64,000 bases of DNA from an uncultured Pseudoxanthomonas sp. GTDB taxonomy: Bacteria; Pseudomonadota; Gammaproteobacteria; Xanthomonadales; Xanthomonadaceae. Below the pieces are notes generated by a model, which worked only from the letters and a program-made list of their open reading frames with translations, made no database searches and had not been told where the DNA came from. Below, one piece after another: positions 17,217 to 26,068 of the stretch; position 1 is the stretch's first letter; each line of letters starts with the position of its first letter. The translations under genes and the position numbers were made by a program. The stretch lies in contig CAMLGZ010000005.1 in NCBI GenBank assembly GCA_946479745.1, forward strand, positions 181,053 through 245,052. The letters are read 5' to 3'.

Positions 17217-19166
17217 CTACTTCGCCTTTGCCCCGCCCAGGTGCTGTGAAAGGAACGCCAGCAGCCGCGTGTAGTACTCGCGGCGATGCGGCTCGGTGAA
17301 GAATCCGTGGCCCTCGGTCTTGAAGTAGAGCGACTCGACCGGCACGCCCGCCTCCTTGAGCGCTTTCTCCATTTTGCGGGTGTGCTCGATCGGTGCCCGC
17401 TCGTCCTGGCCACCGGCGGCCAGGAACACCGGCGCCTTGATCCGGCCGGCCAGGTTCACCGGCGACACTTCTGCCAGCGCATTGCGGTCGCCCAGCCAGT
17501 CGTTGGTCCAGCTTTTCCAGGACCGGCTGTGCGCGGCGTCGTCCTTGTGCATCTTCTCAAGGTCGTACACGCCCACGTAGCCGACCGCGCATGCGTATAG
17601 CGAGGGCTCCCTGGCCGCGCCCATCAACGCCGCATAGCCGCCATAGCTGGCGCCGTAGATGCAGATCTTCGACGGATCGGCGATCTGTTCCTTGACCGCC
17701 CAATGCGTGGCGTCGGTCAGGTCGTCCTGCATCGCGCGCCCCCACTCCCGCGCACCGGCATTCTTGTAATCGCGGCCATAGTTGCCCGAACCGCGAAAAT
17801 TCAGGCGCAGCACCGCGTAACCCGCCTCGACCAGCATCTGGCTGTCGTCGTCGAAACCCCACGCATCGAAGATGCCGAACGGGCCACCGTGCGGCAGCAC
17901 CACCAGCGGCAACTGCTTTTCCTTGCCCATCGGCAGGGTCAGATAGCCGTGCAGCTTCATGCCGTCGCGTGCAGTCAGCTGGATCGCACGCGATGCCGGC
18001 ACCTTGGCCGGGTCGATCCATTCCCGACGGCTGTACACCAGGGCCGCGTCTTTCTTGACCGTATCGAACAGGTAGAAATCGCCGTTGTTGCGGTCGCTCC
18101 ATATCTGGAGCATGGCCAGGCGTCCGTCCTTGGTAGTGGAAGTCACCGCCAGGGCTTGGCCCGGGAAAGCCTTCTCCAAACTGCGGTAGAGGCGCGCAGT
18201 GGGCGAGGCCTCGTCGAAAAAGCGGCTGCGGATGCCGTCGCTCATGAACCACGCGCCCGCAGGTTCTGCCGAGTCGAGGCGTTCGATCACGTTCCACGGA
18301 TCGGCTACCGGATCGCGAAGGAGCTGCGTGCGCGTGTCGGTGGCCGGATTGTAGGCCAGGATAGCGTCGGGCCCGCCCGGCACGTCGGTGACAAGGTATG
18401 CAGTCTTTCCATCCACGGAAAATCCCAACGCATTCATTACCAAGCCGCTCTTGGCCTGGTCGTTGATCAGGCGCCAGTCCTGGCCGCGCCCGTCGCGATA
18501 GTAGAGCTTGCTGACATTGTCGTAGCCGGAGCCGCGCGCGAAGCGGACTTCGCCCGCGTTGTCGACGGCGAAGGTGGCGTTGCGCACGGGCGCCGAGGCA
18601 ACCGTGTTCCTGCGCCGGTTGTAGATATCCAGTTTCTCGACGGAGGTCTGCGGGTCGGCCGTAGGCTGCATCGACGATACGAGGATATTGCGCTCGTCCC
18701 CGGCCAGCGGATCGATCATGAATACCGCTGCGTCGGAGGTCAGGCGGATGGTGCCGCCGATGCCGCTGAACTCATCGACGCCATTGGGGCTGGACAGCAG
18801 CATGCCCTGTTTGCCGTCGACGTTGACCGCGTGCAGTTCGCCGGTCGCGTAGGGTGCGTCCTGCGTACCCAGCCGCCGCGCCATCGCCACCACCACGCGT
18901 TCGTCGTTGGCCCACCAGAAATCGTCCACCAACGAATGCTCGCCGCCCATGGCTTTGGCGGTGACGACCTTATCGGCGCGCCGCATGATCGCCAGTACGG
19001 TTCGGTCTTCCAGCGGAACGGTCACCGCCAGATACTCGCCGGTCGGCGAGATCTTGATGCGCTCGTAGGTGTCGCGCTTGAGGTAGGCATCCAGGTCCAC
19101 CTGTGCCGCGGCCGGCCAGGCAAGCCCGCCAATCAGCAGTGCGAGCACCGCACTGAGAATTTTCAT
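17217..19166 (-). CDS. Secreted S9-family (prolyl oligopeptidase-type) peptidase
   Basis: A 649-residue exported serine peptidase with a signal peptide (MKILSAVLALLIGGLAWPAAAQ), an irregular beta-propeller region and a C-terminal alpha/beta hydrolase. The nucleophile lies in GASYGG (Ser507), with Asp588 in GGQDERAP and His620 in TEGHGFF. HGGPFG forms the oxyanion region. These enzymes cleave peptides as dipeptidyl or acylaminoacyl peptidases in the periplasm. The ATG at 19166 follows GGGAAACGGAAGCG. Xanthomonads carry many S9 paralogues, so the specificity is open. Confidence 0.93.
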   Translation of the reverse strand: MKILSAVLALLIGGLAWPAAAQVDLDAYLKRDTYERIKISPTGEYLAVTVPLEDRTVLAIMRRADKVVTAKAMGGEHSLVDDFWWANDERVVVAMARRLGTQDAPYATGELHAVNVDGKQGMLLSSPNGVDEFSGIGGTIRLTSDAAVFMIDPLAGDERNILVSSMQPTADPQTSVEKLDIYNRRRNTVASAPVRNATFAVDNAGEVRFARGSGYDNVSKLYYRDGRGQDWRLINDQAKSGLVMNALGFSVDGKTAYLVTDVPGGPDAILAYNPATDTRTQLLRDPVADPWNVIERLDSAEPAGAWFMSDGIRSRFFDEASPTARLYRSLEKAFPGQALAVTSTTKDGRLAMLQIWSDRNNGDFYLFDTVKKDAALVYSRREWIDPAKVPASRAIQLTARDGMKLHGYLTLPMGKEKQLPLVVLPHGGPFGIFDAWGFDDDSQMLVEAGYAVLRLNFRGSGNYGRDYKNAGAREWGRAMQDDLTDATHWAVKEQIADPSKICIYGASYGGYAALMGAAREPSLYACAVGYVGVYDLEKMHKDDAAHSRSWKSWTNDWLGDRNALAEVSPVNLAGRIKAPVFLAAGGQDERAPIEHTRKMEKALKEAGVPVESLYFKTEGHGFFTEPHRREYYTRLLAFLSQHLGGAKAK

Positions 19167-19315
19167 CGCTTCCGTTTCCCTTCCCCAAGGTCGCCAGATC
19201 ATAAAGGACTTTGTCGGACCCGGCAGACTGTCGAGTAGGTGTCCCTCACCGGGTCGCAGGCTCTTGGCCGCTTTCTTTTGTTAGGCTGCACAGACTTGCG
19301 GATCAACCAGAACCC

Positions 19316-20935
19316 ATGAAAACCAGCGGCATCTCGTTCCACCACCCCTTCGCGTTCTGGTTAGGGTGCCTGTTGGTACTGGCCGGGGTCCTGGCCCACG
19401 TGCCGATGTTCATGATGGGCCAGCACACGCACTGGCAGATGGTCGGCATGCCGATGAGCACCGGGATGTGGGTCGGCATGGCGCTGATCCCAGTCGGCCT
19501 GGCGCTGTCGATGTACGGGCTGATGCCGCGCATGGAGCAGATGCGCAACACCGCGCAGGGCGCGCGCGACCATCGCTATTTCCATATCGCCGACGGCGTG
19601 CCGCTCAACCGCGCGCACTGGACGCTGGTGGTCGTGCTGATCGTGGCGCTGGCGGTGGATGTAATGAAGCCGGCCACGCTGGGCTTCGTCATGCCCGGCA
19701 TGAGCGCCGAGTACGAGATCACCAAATCCAAGGCCAGCCTGCTGGCCTTGTTCGCGCTGACCGGCACTACCGTGGGTTCGGTTTTGTGGGGGCGAATGGG
19801 CGATCTGTTCGGACGTCGTGCGGCGATCCTGCTGTCGGCGCTGATGTTCATGGGCACGGCGATCTGCGGCGCCATGCCGAGCTTCAACTGGAATCTGGCG
19901 ATGTGCTTCCTGATGGGCGCTTCGGCCGGCGGCCTGCTGCCCATCGCCTTCACCCTGATGGCCGAGACCATTCCCGCCGCGCATCGCGGCTGGCTGCTGG
20001 TGGCGCTGGGCGGCATCGGCACTTCCGCCGGTTATCTGCTGGCCTCGGGCGCGGCCGCGATCCTCGAACCGATGTTCAGCTGGCGCGTTCTGTGGCTATT
20101 GGGTCTACCGACCGGCGCGCTGATCGTGTTCCTCAACCGCTGGATTCCCGAATCGCCGCGCTTCCTTTCCAACGCTGGCTTGGAGAACGAAGCGCGCGCG
20201 GTGCTGAAGAAATTCTCCGGCGCGTCGCCCGCGGCGATCGAGGCGGACGACTCGCCCGCTGCGGCGGGCAGCGTGATCGACGAACAGCACCCCGTGGTGG
20301 GCATCCGCCAATTGCTGCGCGGCCGCCATGCCAACATCACCTGGGGATTGCTGGTCTGCGGCGTGGCGTGGGGTTTGGCGAACTTCGGCTTCCTGCTGTG
20401 GCTGCCTACCAATCTGGTGGAACTGGGCGTGGACGCCAAGGGCGCAAGCGCGTTGCTGGCGCGCTCGGCGATTCTGGCGCTACCAGGCATCGCCGTGGTG
20501 GTGTGGCTGTACCACCGCTGGAGCAGCATCCGCGCGCTGGTGCTGTTCATCGCCTTGACCACGCTATCGCTGTTGGCGTTTTGCGCGATGAGCTGGATGC
20601 AGCTGCAGTCGGCCATGGCGACCATCGCTGCCACCGCTGCGTTGTTGATCAGCGTCAGCGGGGTGATTGCAATGCTGATTCCCTATGCGGCGGAAATCTA
20701 TCCGGTGCATTTGCGCGCGACCGGCTCGGGCGTGGTCGCGGCCAGTTCCAAATTCGGCGGAATTCTGGGTGCCGGACTTGGTGTGATCGGATTTTTCGAA
20801 AACTTCCTGCTGTCGGCATTGCTTATTGCGGTGCCGATGGCGGTTTCGGGAGCGATGCTGCTGCGTAGCGGGATCGAGACGCGAGGGCATGGGTTGGAGG
20901 ATATCCAACGGGAGTTGACACGCGAGCAGTGCTGA
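19316..20935 (+). CDS. MFS transporter with extra N-terminal helices
   Basis: A 539-residue major facilitator. Two methionine-rich helices (FWLGCLLVLAGVLAHVPMFMMG, MWVGMALIPVGLALSMYGLM) precede the 12-helix core, giving about 14 segments. The A-like motif is GRMGDLFGRRAAIL, and the segment RWIPESPRFL followed by a cytoplasmic loop is like the sugar/aromatic-acid transporter branch. Substrate unknown. The N-terminal HTHWQM and GMPM methionine/histidine content is unusual. Starts at ATG 19316; the frame is open upstream without a ribosome site. Confidence 0.88.
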   Translation: MKTSGISFHHPFAFWLGCLLVLAGVLAHVPMFMMGQHTHWQMVGMPMSTGMWVGMALIPVGLALSMYGLMPRMEQMRNTAQGARDHRYFHIADGVPLNRAHWTLVVVLIVALAVDVMKPATLGFVMPGMSAEYEITKSKASLLALFALTGTTVGSVLWGRMGDLFGRRAAILLSALMFMGTAICGAMPSFNWNLAMCFLMGASAGGLLPIAFTLMAETIPAAHRGWLLVALGGIGTSAGYLLASGAAAILEPMFSWRVLWLLGLPTGALIVFLNRWIPESPRFLSNAGLENEARAVLKKFSGASPAAIEADDSPAAAGSVIDEQHPVVGIRQLLRGRHANITWGLLVCGVAWGLANFGFLLWLPTNLVELGVDAKGASALLARSAILALPGIAVVVWLYHRWSSIRALVLFIALTTLSLLAFCAMSWMQLQSAMATIAATAALLISVSGVIAMLIPYAAEIYPVHLRATGSGVVAASSKFGGILGAGLGVIGFFENFLLSALLIAVPMAVSGAMLLRSGIETRGHGLEDIQRELTREQC

Positions 20936-21118
20936 GTAGGTCGGGGCTACGCCCCCGACGCACGGAAGCCAAAATCATCCCAAGAGGTTGCCGGGTAGTT
21001 TGAGCTCAGCGCGAAGAGCACCCCTCCTCAATCCTCCCCTGCGCCCCGAAGGAAGCCCCCTTGGGGGGCTTCGCAAGGGAGGAGGCAAGAGCGTAGTCGG
21101 GACGTAGCCCCGATCTAC
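20936..21118. repeat. Inverted intergenic repeat pair with internal hairpin
   Basis: Between the convergent MFS and ABC genes. A GTAGGTCGGGGCTACGCCCC unit (from 20936) and a reverse-complement relative (ATAGCCCCGATCTAC-like, ending 21118) flank a C/T-rich block. That block contains a strong stem AAGCCCCC/GGGGGCTT (21050-21070). It may act as a two-way terminator. Confidence 0.6.
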
Positions 21119-21134
21119 GGAACCCAACAGCGGC

Positions 21135-21896
21135 TCAGGATTTCAGCTTCCAGCCGGTCTTGAAGATCCACCACACCACTGCCAGGCACAGCACCAGGAA
21201 GCCGAGGATGGCGGCCAGGCTGATGCCGACATTCACATCCGCCACGCCGTAGAAGCTCCAGCGGAAGCCACTGATCAGGTACACCACGGGATTGAACAGG
21301 GTGATCTTCTGCCACACCGGCGGCAGCATGCTGATGGAATAGAACGCGCCGCCCAGGAAAGTCAGCGGCGTCACTACCATCAGCGGAATCACCTGCAGTT
21401 TCTGGAAGTCGTCGGCCCACAGGCCGATGATGAAACCGAACAGACTGAAGGTCACCGCGGTCAGCAGCAGGAAGCACAGCATCCAGAACGGGTGTGCGAT
21501 CTCGTAGGGCACGAAGATGCGTGCGGTGACCAGGATCAGGATACCCAGCATCAGCGACTTGCTGGCCGCCGCGCCCACATAGCCGATCACTACCTCGATG
21601 TAGGACACCGGCGCCGACAGCAATTCGTAGATGGTGCCCGCCCACTTGGGCATGTAGATGCCGAACGAAGCGTTGGAGATGCTCTCGTTCAACAGCGACA
21701 GCATGATCAGGCCGGGAATGATGAAGGCGCCGTAGCTGATGCCGTCGATAGCGCCCATGCGCGAACCGATGGCTGCGCCGAACACCACGAAGTACAGCGA
21801 GGTGGACAGCACCGGCGAGGCGATGGACTGTGTGATGGTGCGGAACGTGCGCGCCATTTCGAAACGGTAGATCGCGCGGATCGCGTGCCAGTTCAT
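21135..21896 (-). CDS. ABC-2 type transporter permease (YadH-like)
   Basis: A 253-residue permease with six hydrophobic segments (for example [82 protein letters not shown]) and the ABC-2 region [22 protein letters not shown]. This is the YadH layout. It pairs with the upstream ATPase at 22024-22965. A 127-bp space containing an inverted repeat separates the two genes. Substrate unknown. Confidence 0.9.
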   Translation of the reverse strand: MNWHAIRAIYRFEMARTFRTITQSIASPVLSTSLYFVVFGAAIGSRMGAIDGISYGAFIIPGLIMLSLLNESISNASFGIYMPKWAGTIYELLSAPVSYIEVVIGYVGAAASKSLMLGILILVTARIFVPYEIAHPFWMLCFLLLTAVTFSLFGFIIGLWADDFQKLQVIPLMVVTPLTFLGGAFYSISMLPPVWQKITLFNPVVYLISGFRWSFYGVADVNVGISLAAILGFLVLCLAVVWWIFKTGWKLKS

Positions 21897-21919
21897 GACG
21901 CCTTCCTCGTGAAAAACGA

Positions 21920-22008
21920 ATCGTCATCCCCGCGAAGGCGGGGACCCAGTGACTTATCTCTTTCAGAAAGCAAAGTTGCCTGGTCCCTGCCTTCGCGGAG
22001 GCGACGAT
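21920..22008. repeat. Imperfect 27-bp inverted repeat between ABC genes
   Basis: Left arm 21920-21946 (CCCCGCGAAGGCGGGGACC end) and right arm 21982-22008 are reverse complements with about four mismatches. This is the type of dispersed repeat (CGTCATCCCCGCGAAGGCGG family) found in many copies in GC-rich proteobacteria. It lies inside an operon-like pair and could fold as a long hairpin in the transcript. Confidence 0.8.
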
Positions 22009-22023
22009 CAAAAGCAAAGCGCT

Positions 22024-22965
22024 TCATGCTTTCGCTCCATTCGCACTGCCGTGGACCAGACTTACGAAGATCTCCTCCAGCGAACTCTCGCTGGAATGCA
22101 GGTCCTTGAAGTCGATGCCCAGCTCGCCCAGGCGCTTGAGCAGCGCGGCGATGCCGGTTTCCTCGGTCTGCGTGTCGAAGGTGTAGACCAGCGCATGGCC
22201 TTCGTCGGCGAGTTCCAGCGCGAGGCCGGACAGCTCCCCGGGGAGGCTTTGCAGCGGAGTCTGTAATTGCAGGGTCAGTTGCTTCTTTCCCAATTTGCGC
22301 ATCAGCACGTGCTTGTCCTCGACCAGGATCAGTTCGCCCTTGCTGATCACGCCGATGCGGTCGGCCATTTCCTCGGCCTCTTCGATGTAATGGGTGGTCA
22401 GGATGATGGTCACTCCGCTTTCGCGCAGGTTGCGCACCATCTGCCACATGTCGCGGCGCAACTCCACGTCGACGCCGGCGGTGGGTTCGTCCAGGAACAG
22501 GATGGTCGGTTCGTGCGACAGCGCCTTGGCGATCAGCACCCGCCGCTTCATGCCACCGGACAAAGTCATGATCTTGCTGTCTTTCTTGTCCCACAGCGAC
22601 AGATCGCGCAGGACTTTTTCCAGATATTGCGGGTTGGGCGGCTTGCCGAACAGACCGCGGCTGAATTTCACCGTGGCCCACACCGTCTCGAACGCATCGG
22701 TGGACAGTTCCTGCGGCACCAGCCCGATCTTGCTCCGCGCGGCACGATAATCGCGCACGATGTCGTGACCGTCGGCGGTCACGCTGCCGGAGCTGGGGTT
22801 GACGATGCCGCAGACGATGCTGATCAGGGTGGTCTTGCCGGCGCCGTTGGGGCCCAGCAAGGCCAGGATCTCGCCCTTGCGGATCTCCAGATCCACCGAC
22901 TTGAGCGCCTGGAAGCCCGAGGCATAAGTCTTGCTTAGTTTGTCGATGGAGATGATGGAAGACAT
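22024..22965 (-). CDS. ABC transporter ATP-binding protein (YadG-like)
   Basis: A 313-residue ABC-2-type ATPase. Walker A is GPNGAGKTT near residue 38, signature LSGGMKRR, Walker [14 protein letters not shown], and the switch histidine [12 protein letters not shown]. The extra C-terminal part ([34 protein letters not shown]) is as in YadG. The downstream gene is its YadH-type permease. Start ATG at 22965 ([14 protein letters not shown]), the canonical beginning. Confidence 0.93.
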   Translation of the reverse strand: MSSIISIDKLSKTYASGFQALKSVDLEIRKGEILALLGPNGAGKTTLISIVCGIVNPSSGSVTADGHDIVRDYRAARSKIGLVPQELSTDAFETVWATVKFSRGLFGKPPNPQYLEKVLRDLSLWDKKDSKIMTLSGGMKRRVLIAKALSHEPTILFLDEPTAGVDVELRRDMWQMVRNLRESGVTIILTTHYIEEAEEMADRIGVISKGELILVEDKHVLMRKLGKKQLTLQLQTPLQSLPGELSGLALELADEGHALVYTFDTQTEETGIAALLKRLGELGIDFKDLHSSESSLEEIFVSLVHGSANGAKA

Positions 22966-23055
22966 GCGGGCGACATCGAATGGGCAGCGACCCCGGATCG
23001 TACCGGAGTCGCTACCTCTCCACTATCCCGTATCCGGGAAATTCAATCCCTGTCG

Positions 23056-23889
23056 TCAGTCACCGACGAAGCGCACCGCGTAGGTGACATATCCCTGCTC
23101 TACGTAGGAGGCCAGAATCCGCATATTGAGGCGGACAGTAGTGGGGCTGTTGTAGAAATCGCGTGCCTGACGTGGGCTGAGACCGTAGAACTCGGTGAGC
23201 GTCTTCTTGCTCAACAAGCCGCCCGTGCAGGCCCTGGTGGCGGTGTTGCGCGCGTTGATGGCTTCGCCATTGTCCAGAACCATGTCGATGGAGATGGCGG
23301 GAACCCCGACCTCCACCTTACCGGCAAGCGGCTCTCCAGTATTGGGATCCACCAATGCCGGGTTGTTCAACACCGCATTTTCAAAAGTGACCGTCGGGAA
23401 CACGGTGAAGCGCGCGTTCCGGTTGTCCAGCCCGGTGTAGTTGGCGAAGTAAGCGTTCATCGTCGGGCTCAGCCAATGGCAGATCTGCGAATGAGTGCTT
23501 CCGGCAGGCAGGGTGATGCTGCCGATGTCGCGGTATTGGCCGGAACCGGAGTGCGTATCCGGATCGATCTGCAGGCAAGGCTGTTCCGGATCCTGACTCG
23601 CGCAATCGGCGTTGATGTTCACCGCCTCGCTACCGACCACGCCCAGCCACCGCACCGGCCGGCCGAAGGAATCGGCATCTCCCACATCCAGCGCAGCGGC
23701 CTTGCGGTCGTGTATGGCAAGAACGTTGTCCGCGTGCGATCCGAAACGCTGGTCCACCTGCTCGATTGCAGCCTTCCTGCCGGCTTCCGCCGCTTCGCTG
23801 CGAGCCGAGGTTTGCGCCGTATTCATGGCCCAAGCGCCCGCGCACAACGCACTGGCGGCTATCGCCACCACCAAAATCTTCTTTCGCAT
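23056..23889 (-). CDS. Exported hypothetical protein
   Basis: A 277-residue protein with an N-terminal signal peptide (MRKKILVVAIAASALCAGAWA). A mature part contains SARSEAAEAGRKAAIEQVDQRF, two cysteine pairs (DCASQDPEQPC; CHWLS and RACTGG) and a strand-rich C-terminus (RLNMRILASYVEQGYVTYAVRFVGD). No family recognised. The ATG at 23889 is preceded by AAGGGGACAAGGA. It reads towards the YadG gene with a 90-bp space and probably has its own promoter. Confidence 0.8.
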   Translation of the reverse strand: MRKKILVVAIAASALCAGAWAMNTAQTSARSEAAEAGRKAAIEQVDQRFGSHADNVLAIHDRKAAALDVGDADSFGRPVRWLGVVGSEAVNINADCASQDPEQPCLQIDPDTHSGSGQYRDIGSITLPAGSTHSQICHWLSPTMNAYFANYTGLDNRNARFTVFPTVTFENAVLNNPALVDPNTGEPLAGKVEVGVPAISIDMVLDNGEAINARNTATRACTGGLLSKKTLTEFYGLSPRQARDFYNSPTTVRLNMRILASYVEQGYVTYAVRFVGD

Positions 23890-24068
23890 TCCTTGTCCCC
23901 TTGAGTGATCGTCGATACGCCGCGCCCCCCAGGCGTCGGCCCGGCGACTATATACGGGCAAGGCGCTTTCCGATGCGGCGCTTGCCGCACACCTCCCTCA
24001 AGACGCGCTGCGGCTTGACCTGCGAGGCGCTTCCCGGTACTTGTGGCCGTCCCTACGCGGAGGCCGCC

Positions 24069-24446
24069 ATGCAGCAGTTCCTGGTAATGATCTACAACGA
24101 CGAGACCTTGCTGGAGGCCATGCCGGCGGGCGAGTTCGACCGCACCATGCACGGTTGCTTTGTCCATGCCGACGAGTTGCGCGCACAGGGCAAGCTGACG
24201 CAATCCATGCAGCTGGAAGCCGCCTCCACGGGCAAGACCGTGCGCATCCGCAACGGCCGCACCAGCGTCGTCGACGGTCCGTTCGCCGAGACCAAGGAAA
24301 TTCTTGGTGGCTTCAATCTGATCGAAGCCGCCGATATCGACGAAGCGGTACGCATCGCCGCCGAATTTCCCTGGGCCGAAACCGGTTGCATTGAAGTGCG
24401 GCCGGTGCGCGACATGGACGCGGTGCGCAGACGCGTGGGCGCCTGA
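24069..24446 (+). CDS. YCII/DGPF-domain protein
   Basis: A 125-residue protein of the YCII-related family named for the DGPF motif. It has QQFLVMIYNDETLLEAMP at the start, then GKTVRIRNGRTSVVDGPFAETKEILGGF with the full DGPFAETKE signature, and a C-terminal ECGCIEVRPV-like end. These small ferredoxin-fold proteins are often encoded next to ECF sigma factors; none is present here. The ATG at 24069 follows CGGAGGCCGCC. The frame is open upstream into the opposite gene's region, which I disregard. Confidence 0.92.
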   Translation: MQQFLVMIYNDETLLEAMPAGEFDRTMHGCFVHADELRAQGKLTQSMQLEAASTGKTVRIRNGRTSVVDGPFAETKEILGGFNLIEAADIDEAVRIAAEFPWAETGCIEVRPVRDMDAVRRRVGA

Positions 24447-24604
24447 TTCAGCATCCGCACCAGAGCGCTCCCTGACTGCAAAACACTCCATCCCGCTTGG
24501 GGCGGCAAAGCCGTCGCGGCCTTGTTGGGGCAGGCGGTCGGTGCCTTATCCTGCTGCCGGCGGACGCCACGATCACACCGTCCCGCCGTCTAAAGGCGCA
24601 TAGT

Positions 24605-24664
24605 GGGGGCGGAAGTCGCATTTTGCGGCCTCCGATCCGGAGGCATGAGGCTTCCGCCGCCCCC
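24605..24664 (+). promoter_or_regulatory. Large nested hairpin in the leader of the next gene
   Basis: An outer stem (GGGGGCGGAAG with CTTCCGCCGCCCCC, one bulge) encloses an inner perfect stem GCCTCCG/CGGAGGC. The outer 3' arm ends 3 nt before the AGGAGGGG ribosome site of the gene at 24679. This could be a regulatory leader or just a stable hairpin; no known riboswitch class is recognised. Confidence 0.4.
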
Positions 24665-24678
24665 GCAGGAGGGGATTG

Positions 24679-24918
24679 ATGAAAGCGAAGAAAACCAGCG
24701 GCAAGGGACCGGCCCCCAAGGGACCGCCCGCCGGCAGCGACGGCAATCCGCACAAGCGCCTGGAAAGCGAGCGTATCGCCAGCGACATCGCCGATTACGA
24801 GAAATCCGGCGGCAAGGTGGAGAAGCTGGGCGTGACCCGCGTGCTCCAGACCGTAGCCCCCGCGCAGAAAGGCGAGGTGCTCAAATCCGCGCCGTCGGTA
24901 CGGCCGCGCTCGCGTTAG
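24679..24918 (+). CDS. Small basic hypothetical protein
   Basis: A 79-residue lysine- and glycine-rich protein (MKAKKTSGKGPAPKGPPAGSDGNPHKRLE), then a helix (SERIASDIADYEKSGGKVEKLGVTRVLQT). It has a very good ribosome site (AGGAGGGG, 7 nt). No known family. The basic, low-complexity N-terminus suggests nucleic-acid contact, by inference only. The preceding leader holds a large nested hairpin. Confidence 0.75.
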   Translation: MKAKKTSGKGPAPKGPPAGSDGNPHKRLESERIASDIADYEKSGGKVEKLGVTRVLQTVAPAQKGEVLKSAPSVRPRSR

Positions 24919-24966
24919 CGTGCGTGATGACCGCCATGCACCCGCATGGCGGCCTGGAAGCGGACG

Positions 24967-25353
24967 TTACGGATCCGCGTACTGCGCTTGCCCATCCCCG
25001 AACGACCAGTTTTCCTTCGCCACTTCCACCAGGTTGATGAACACGTCCTCTTTGCGCAGGGCGAGCCGCGCCTGCAGGCCGTCGGCGACCGCGCGGTAGA
25101 AATCCTTCTTCATCTGCACGCTGCGTCCGGCATTGAGGGTGACCTGGATCAGCACGCACTCGGCGCTGCGCCGGATACCCAGGTAACCCTCATCGACGAA
25201 CAGCGTGCCGGGTGCGTGCTGGTTGATGATCTGGAAACGGTCGTCGGCTGGCACATTCAAAGTCGCCCGCATGGCGTCGTAGACGACCTCGCCCAAACCG
25301 GCGAGGTAATCGGAAGACTGGCCTTCCAGCAGATCGATTCGTACGAGGGGCAT
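24967..25353 (-). CDS. Tautomerase-family protein
   Basis: A 128-residue member of the 4-oxalocrotonate tautomerase superfamily in the double-length form. Catalytic Pro is the residue after the initiator Met (MPLVRIDLLEGQS), followed by VYDAMRATLNVPADDRFQIIN and the second half LIQVTLNAGRSVQMKKDFYRAVADGL. These enzymes use Pro-1 as a general base in the cytoplasm. ATG 25353 behind CCGGAGAACACC puts Pro at position 2 as required; the longer frame start at 25395 would not. Confidence 0.92.
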   Translation of the reverse strand: MPLVRIDLLEGQSSDYLAGLGEVVYDAMRATLNVPADDRFQIINQHAPGTLFVDEGYLGIRRSAECVLIQVTLNAGRSVQMKKDFYRAVADGLQARLALRKEDVFINLVEVAKENWSFGDGQAQYADP

Positions 25354-25497
25354 GGTGTTCTCCGGAGGAAAGCGCAGACGGGTGGGCTTGCTCATCCTGG
25401 AACCTGAACGGACCCGCGGTCAACCGCCATCAAAAACGACCCTGTTCAGGCAGCTGTGCCTAGCCTTGGCCTGCGTCGACCCACAGGGAGTTCCCTC

Positions 25498-25896
25498 ATG
25501 AAACGATTGCTGCTCTCCACTTCCATCGCCGTCCTGCTGTTGTCTTCCACCACAGCCATGGCGCGCGATCATGGCGAGGACAAGGACAAGCACGGGCGTT
25601 ACGACGACCGTTATGACTACAACGATCGCGACCGCCATGACGACGATCGCCACGACCGTCGCTACGATGGTCGTCGCCATGACAACGGCCGTCACCTGGG
25701 TCAGATCAAGCACGGCTATCGCCGCGGCGAACACGCGCCGGTGGTCTATCTGCAACCGCGTTACTACGTGACCGATTACCGCCGCTACGACCTCGCGCCG
25801 CCACCGCGCGGCTACCGATGGGTGCGCCCGGCCGACGACCGCTATCTGCTGGTGGAAATCGCCAGCGGCCTGATCTCGCAGGCGCTGGGTTACTGA
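25498..25896 (+). CDS. RcnB-family exported protein
   Basis: A 132-residue protein with a signal peptide (MKRLLLSTSIAVLLLSSTTAMA), a long charged stretch of D, R, H and Y (HGEDKDKHGRYDDRYDYN and onward), and a C-terminal RcnB-type domain (APPPRGYRWVRPADDRYLLVEIASGLI). RcnB proteins are periplasmic and linked to nickel/cobalt homeostasis in E. coli. Similar His/Asp-rich paralogues are common in Xanthomonads, and metal binding here is inference. A clear terminator follows at 25921. Confidence 0.85.
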   Translation: MKRLLLSTSIAVLLLSSTTAMARDHGEDKDKHGRYDDRYDYNDRDRHDDDRHDRRYDGRRHDNGRHLGQIKHGYRRGEHAPVVYLQPRYYVTDYRRYDLAPPPRGYRWVRPADDRYLLVEIASGLISQALGY

Positions 25897-25920
25897 GTCC
25901 GCACCGGCGGCAACTCGACA

Positions 25921-25946
25921 GAAAGCCCCGCTCATGCGGGGTTTTC
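25921..25946 (+). terminator. Intrinsic terminator after RcnB-like gene
   Basis: Stem GCCCCGC/GCGGGGT with TCAT loop, preceded by AAA and followed by TTTTC, 25 nt after the stop codon. Confidence 0.8.
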
Positions 25947-26068
25947 TGTGCGTGCATCGAAGAACTCGAGGTGATGCAATCCGCATTTCCCTTGTGCTCC
26001 GGTCATCACGTCCACCCACGCATGCTCCGCTATGCTTCACGCGCCGCGCTGGCAGGAGATGGCCGCAG

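Noticed and set aside
25570..25700. Repetitive GACCGTCGC/CATGACGAC-type stretch resembling a CRISPR or tandem array
   Set aside because: It is the low-complexity D/R/H/Y coding region of the RcnB-like gene; no regular repeats and spacers exist.
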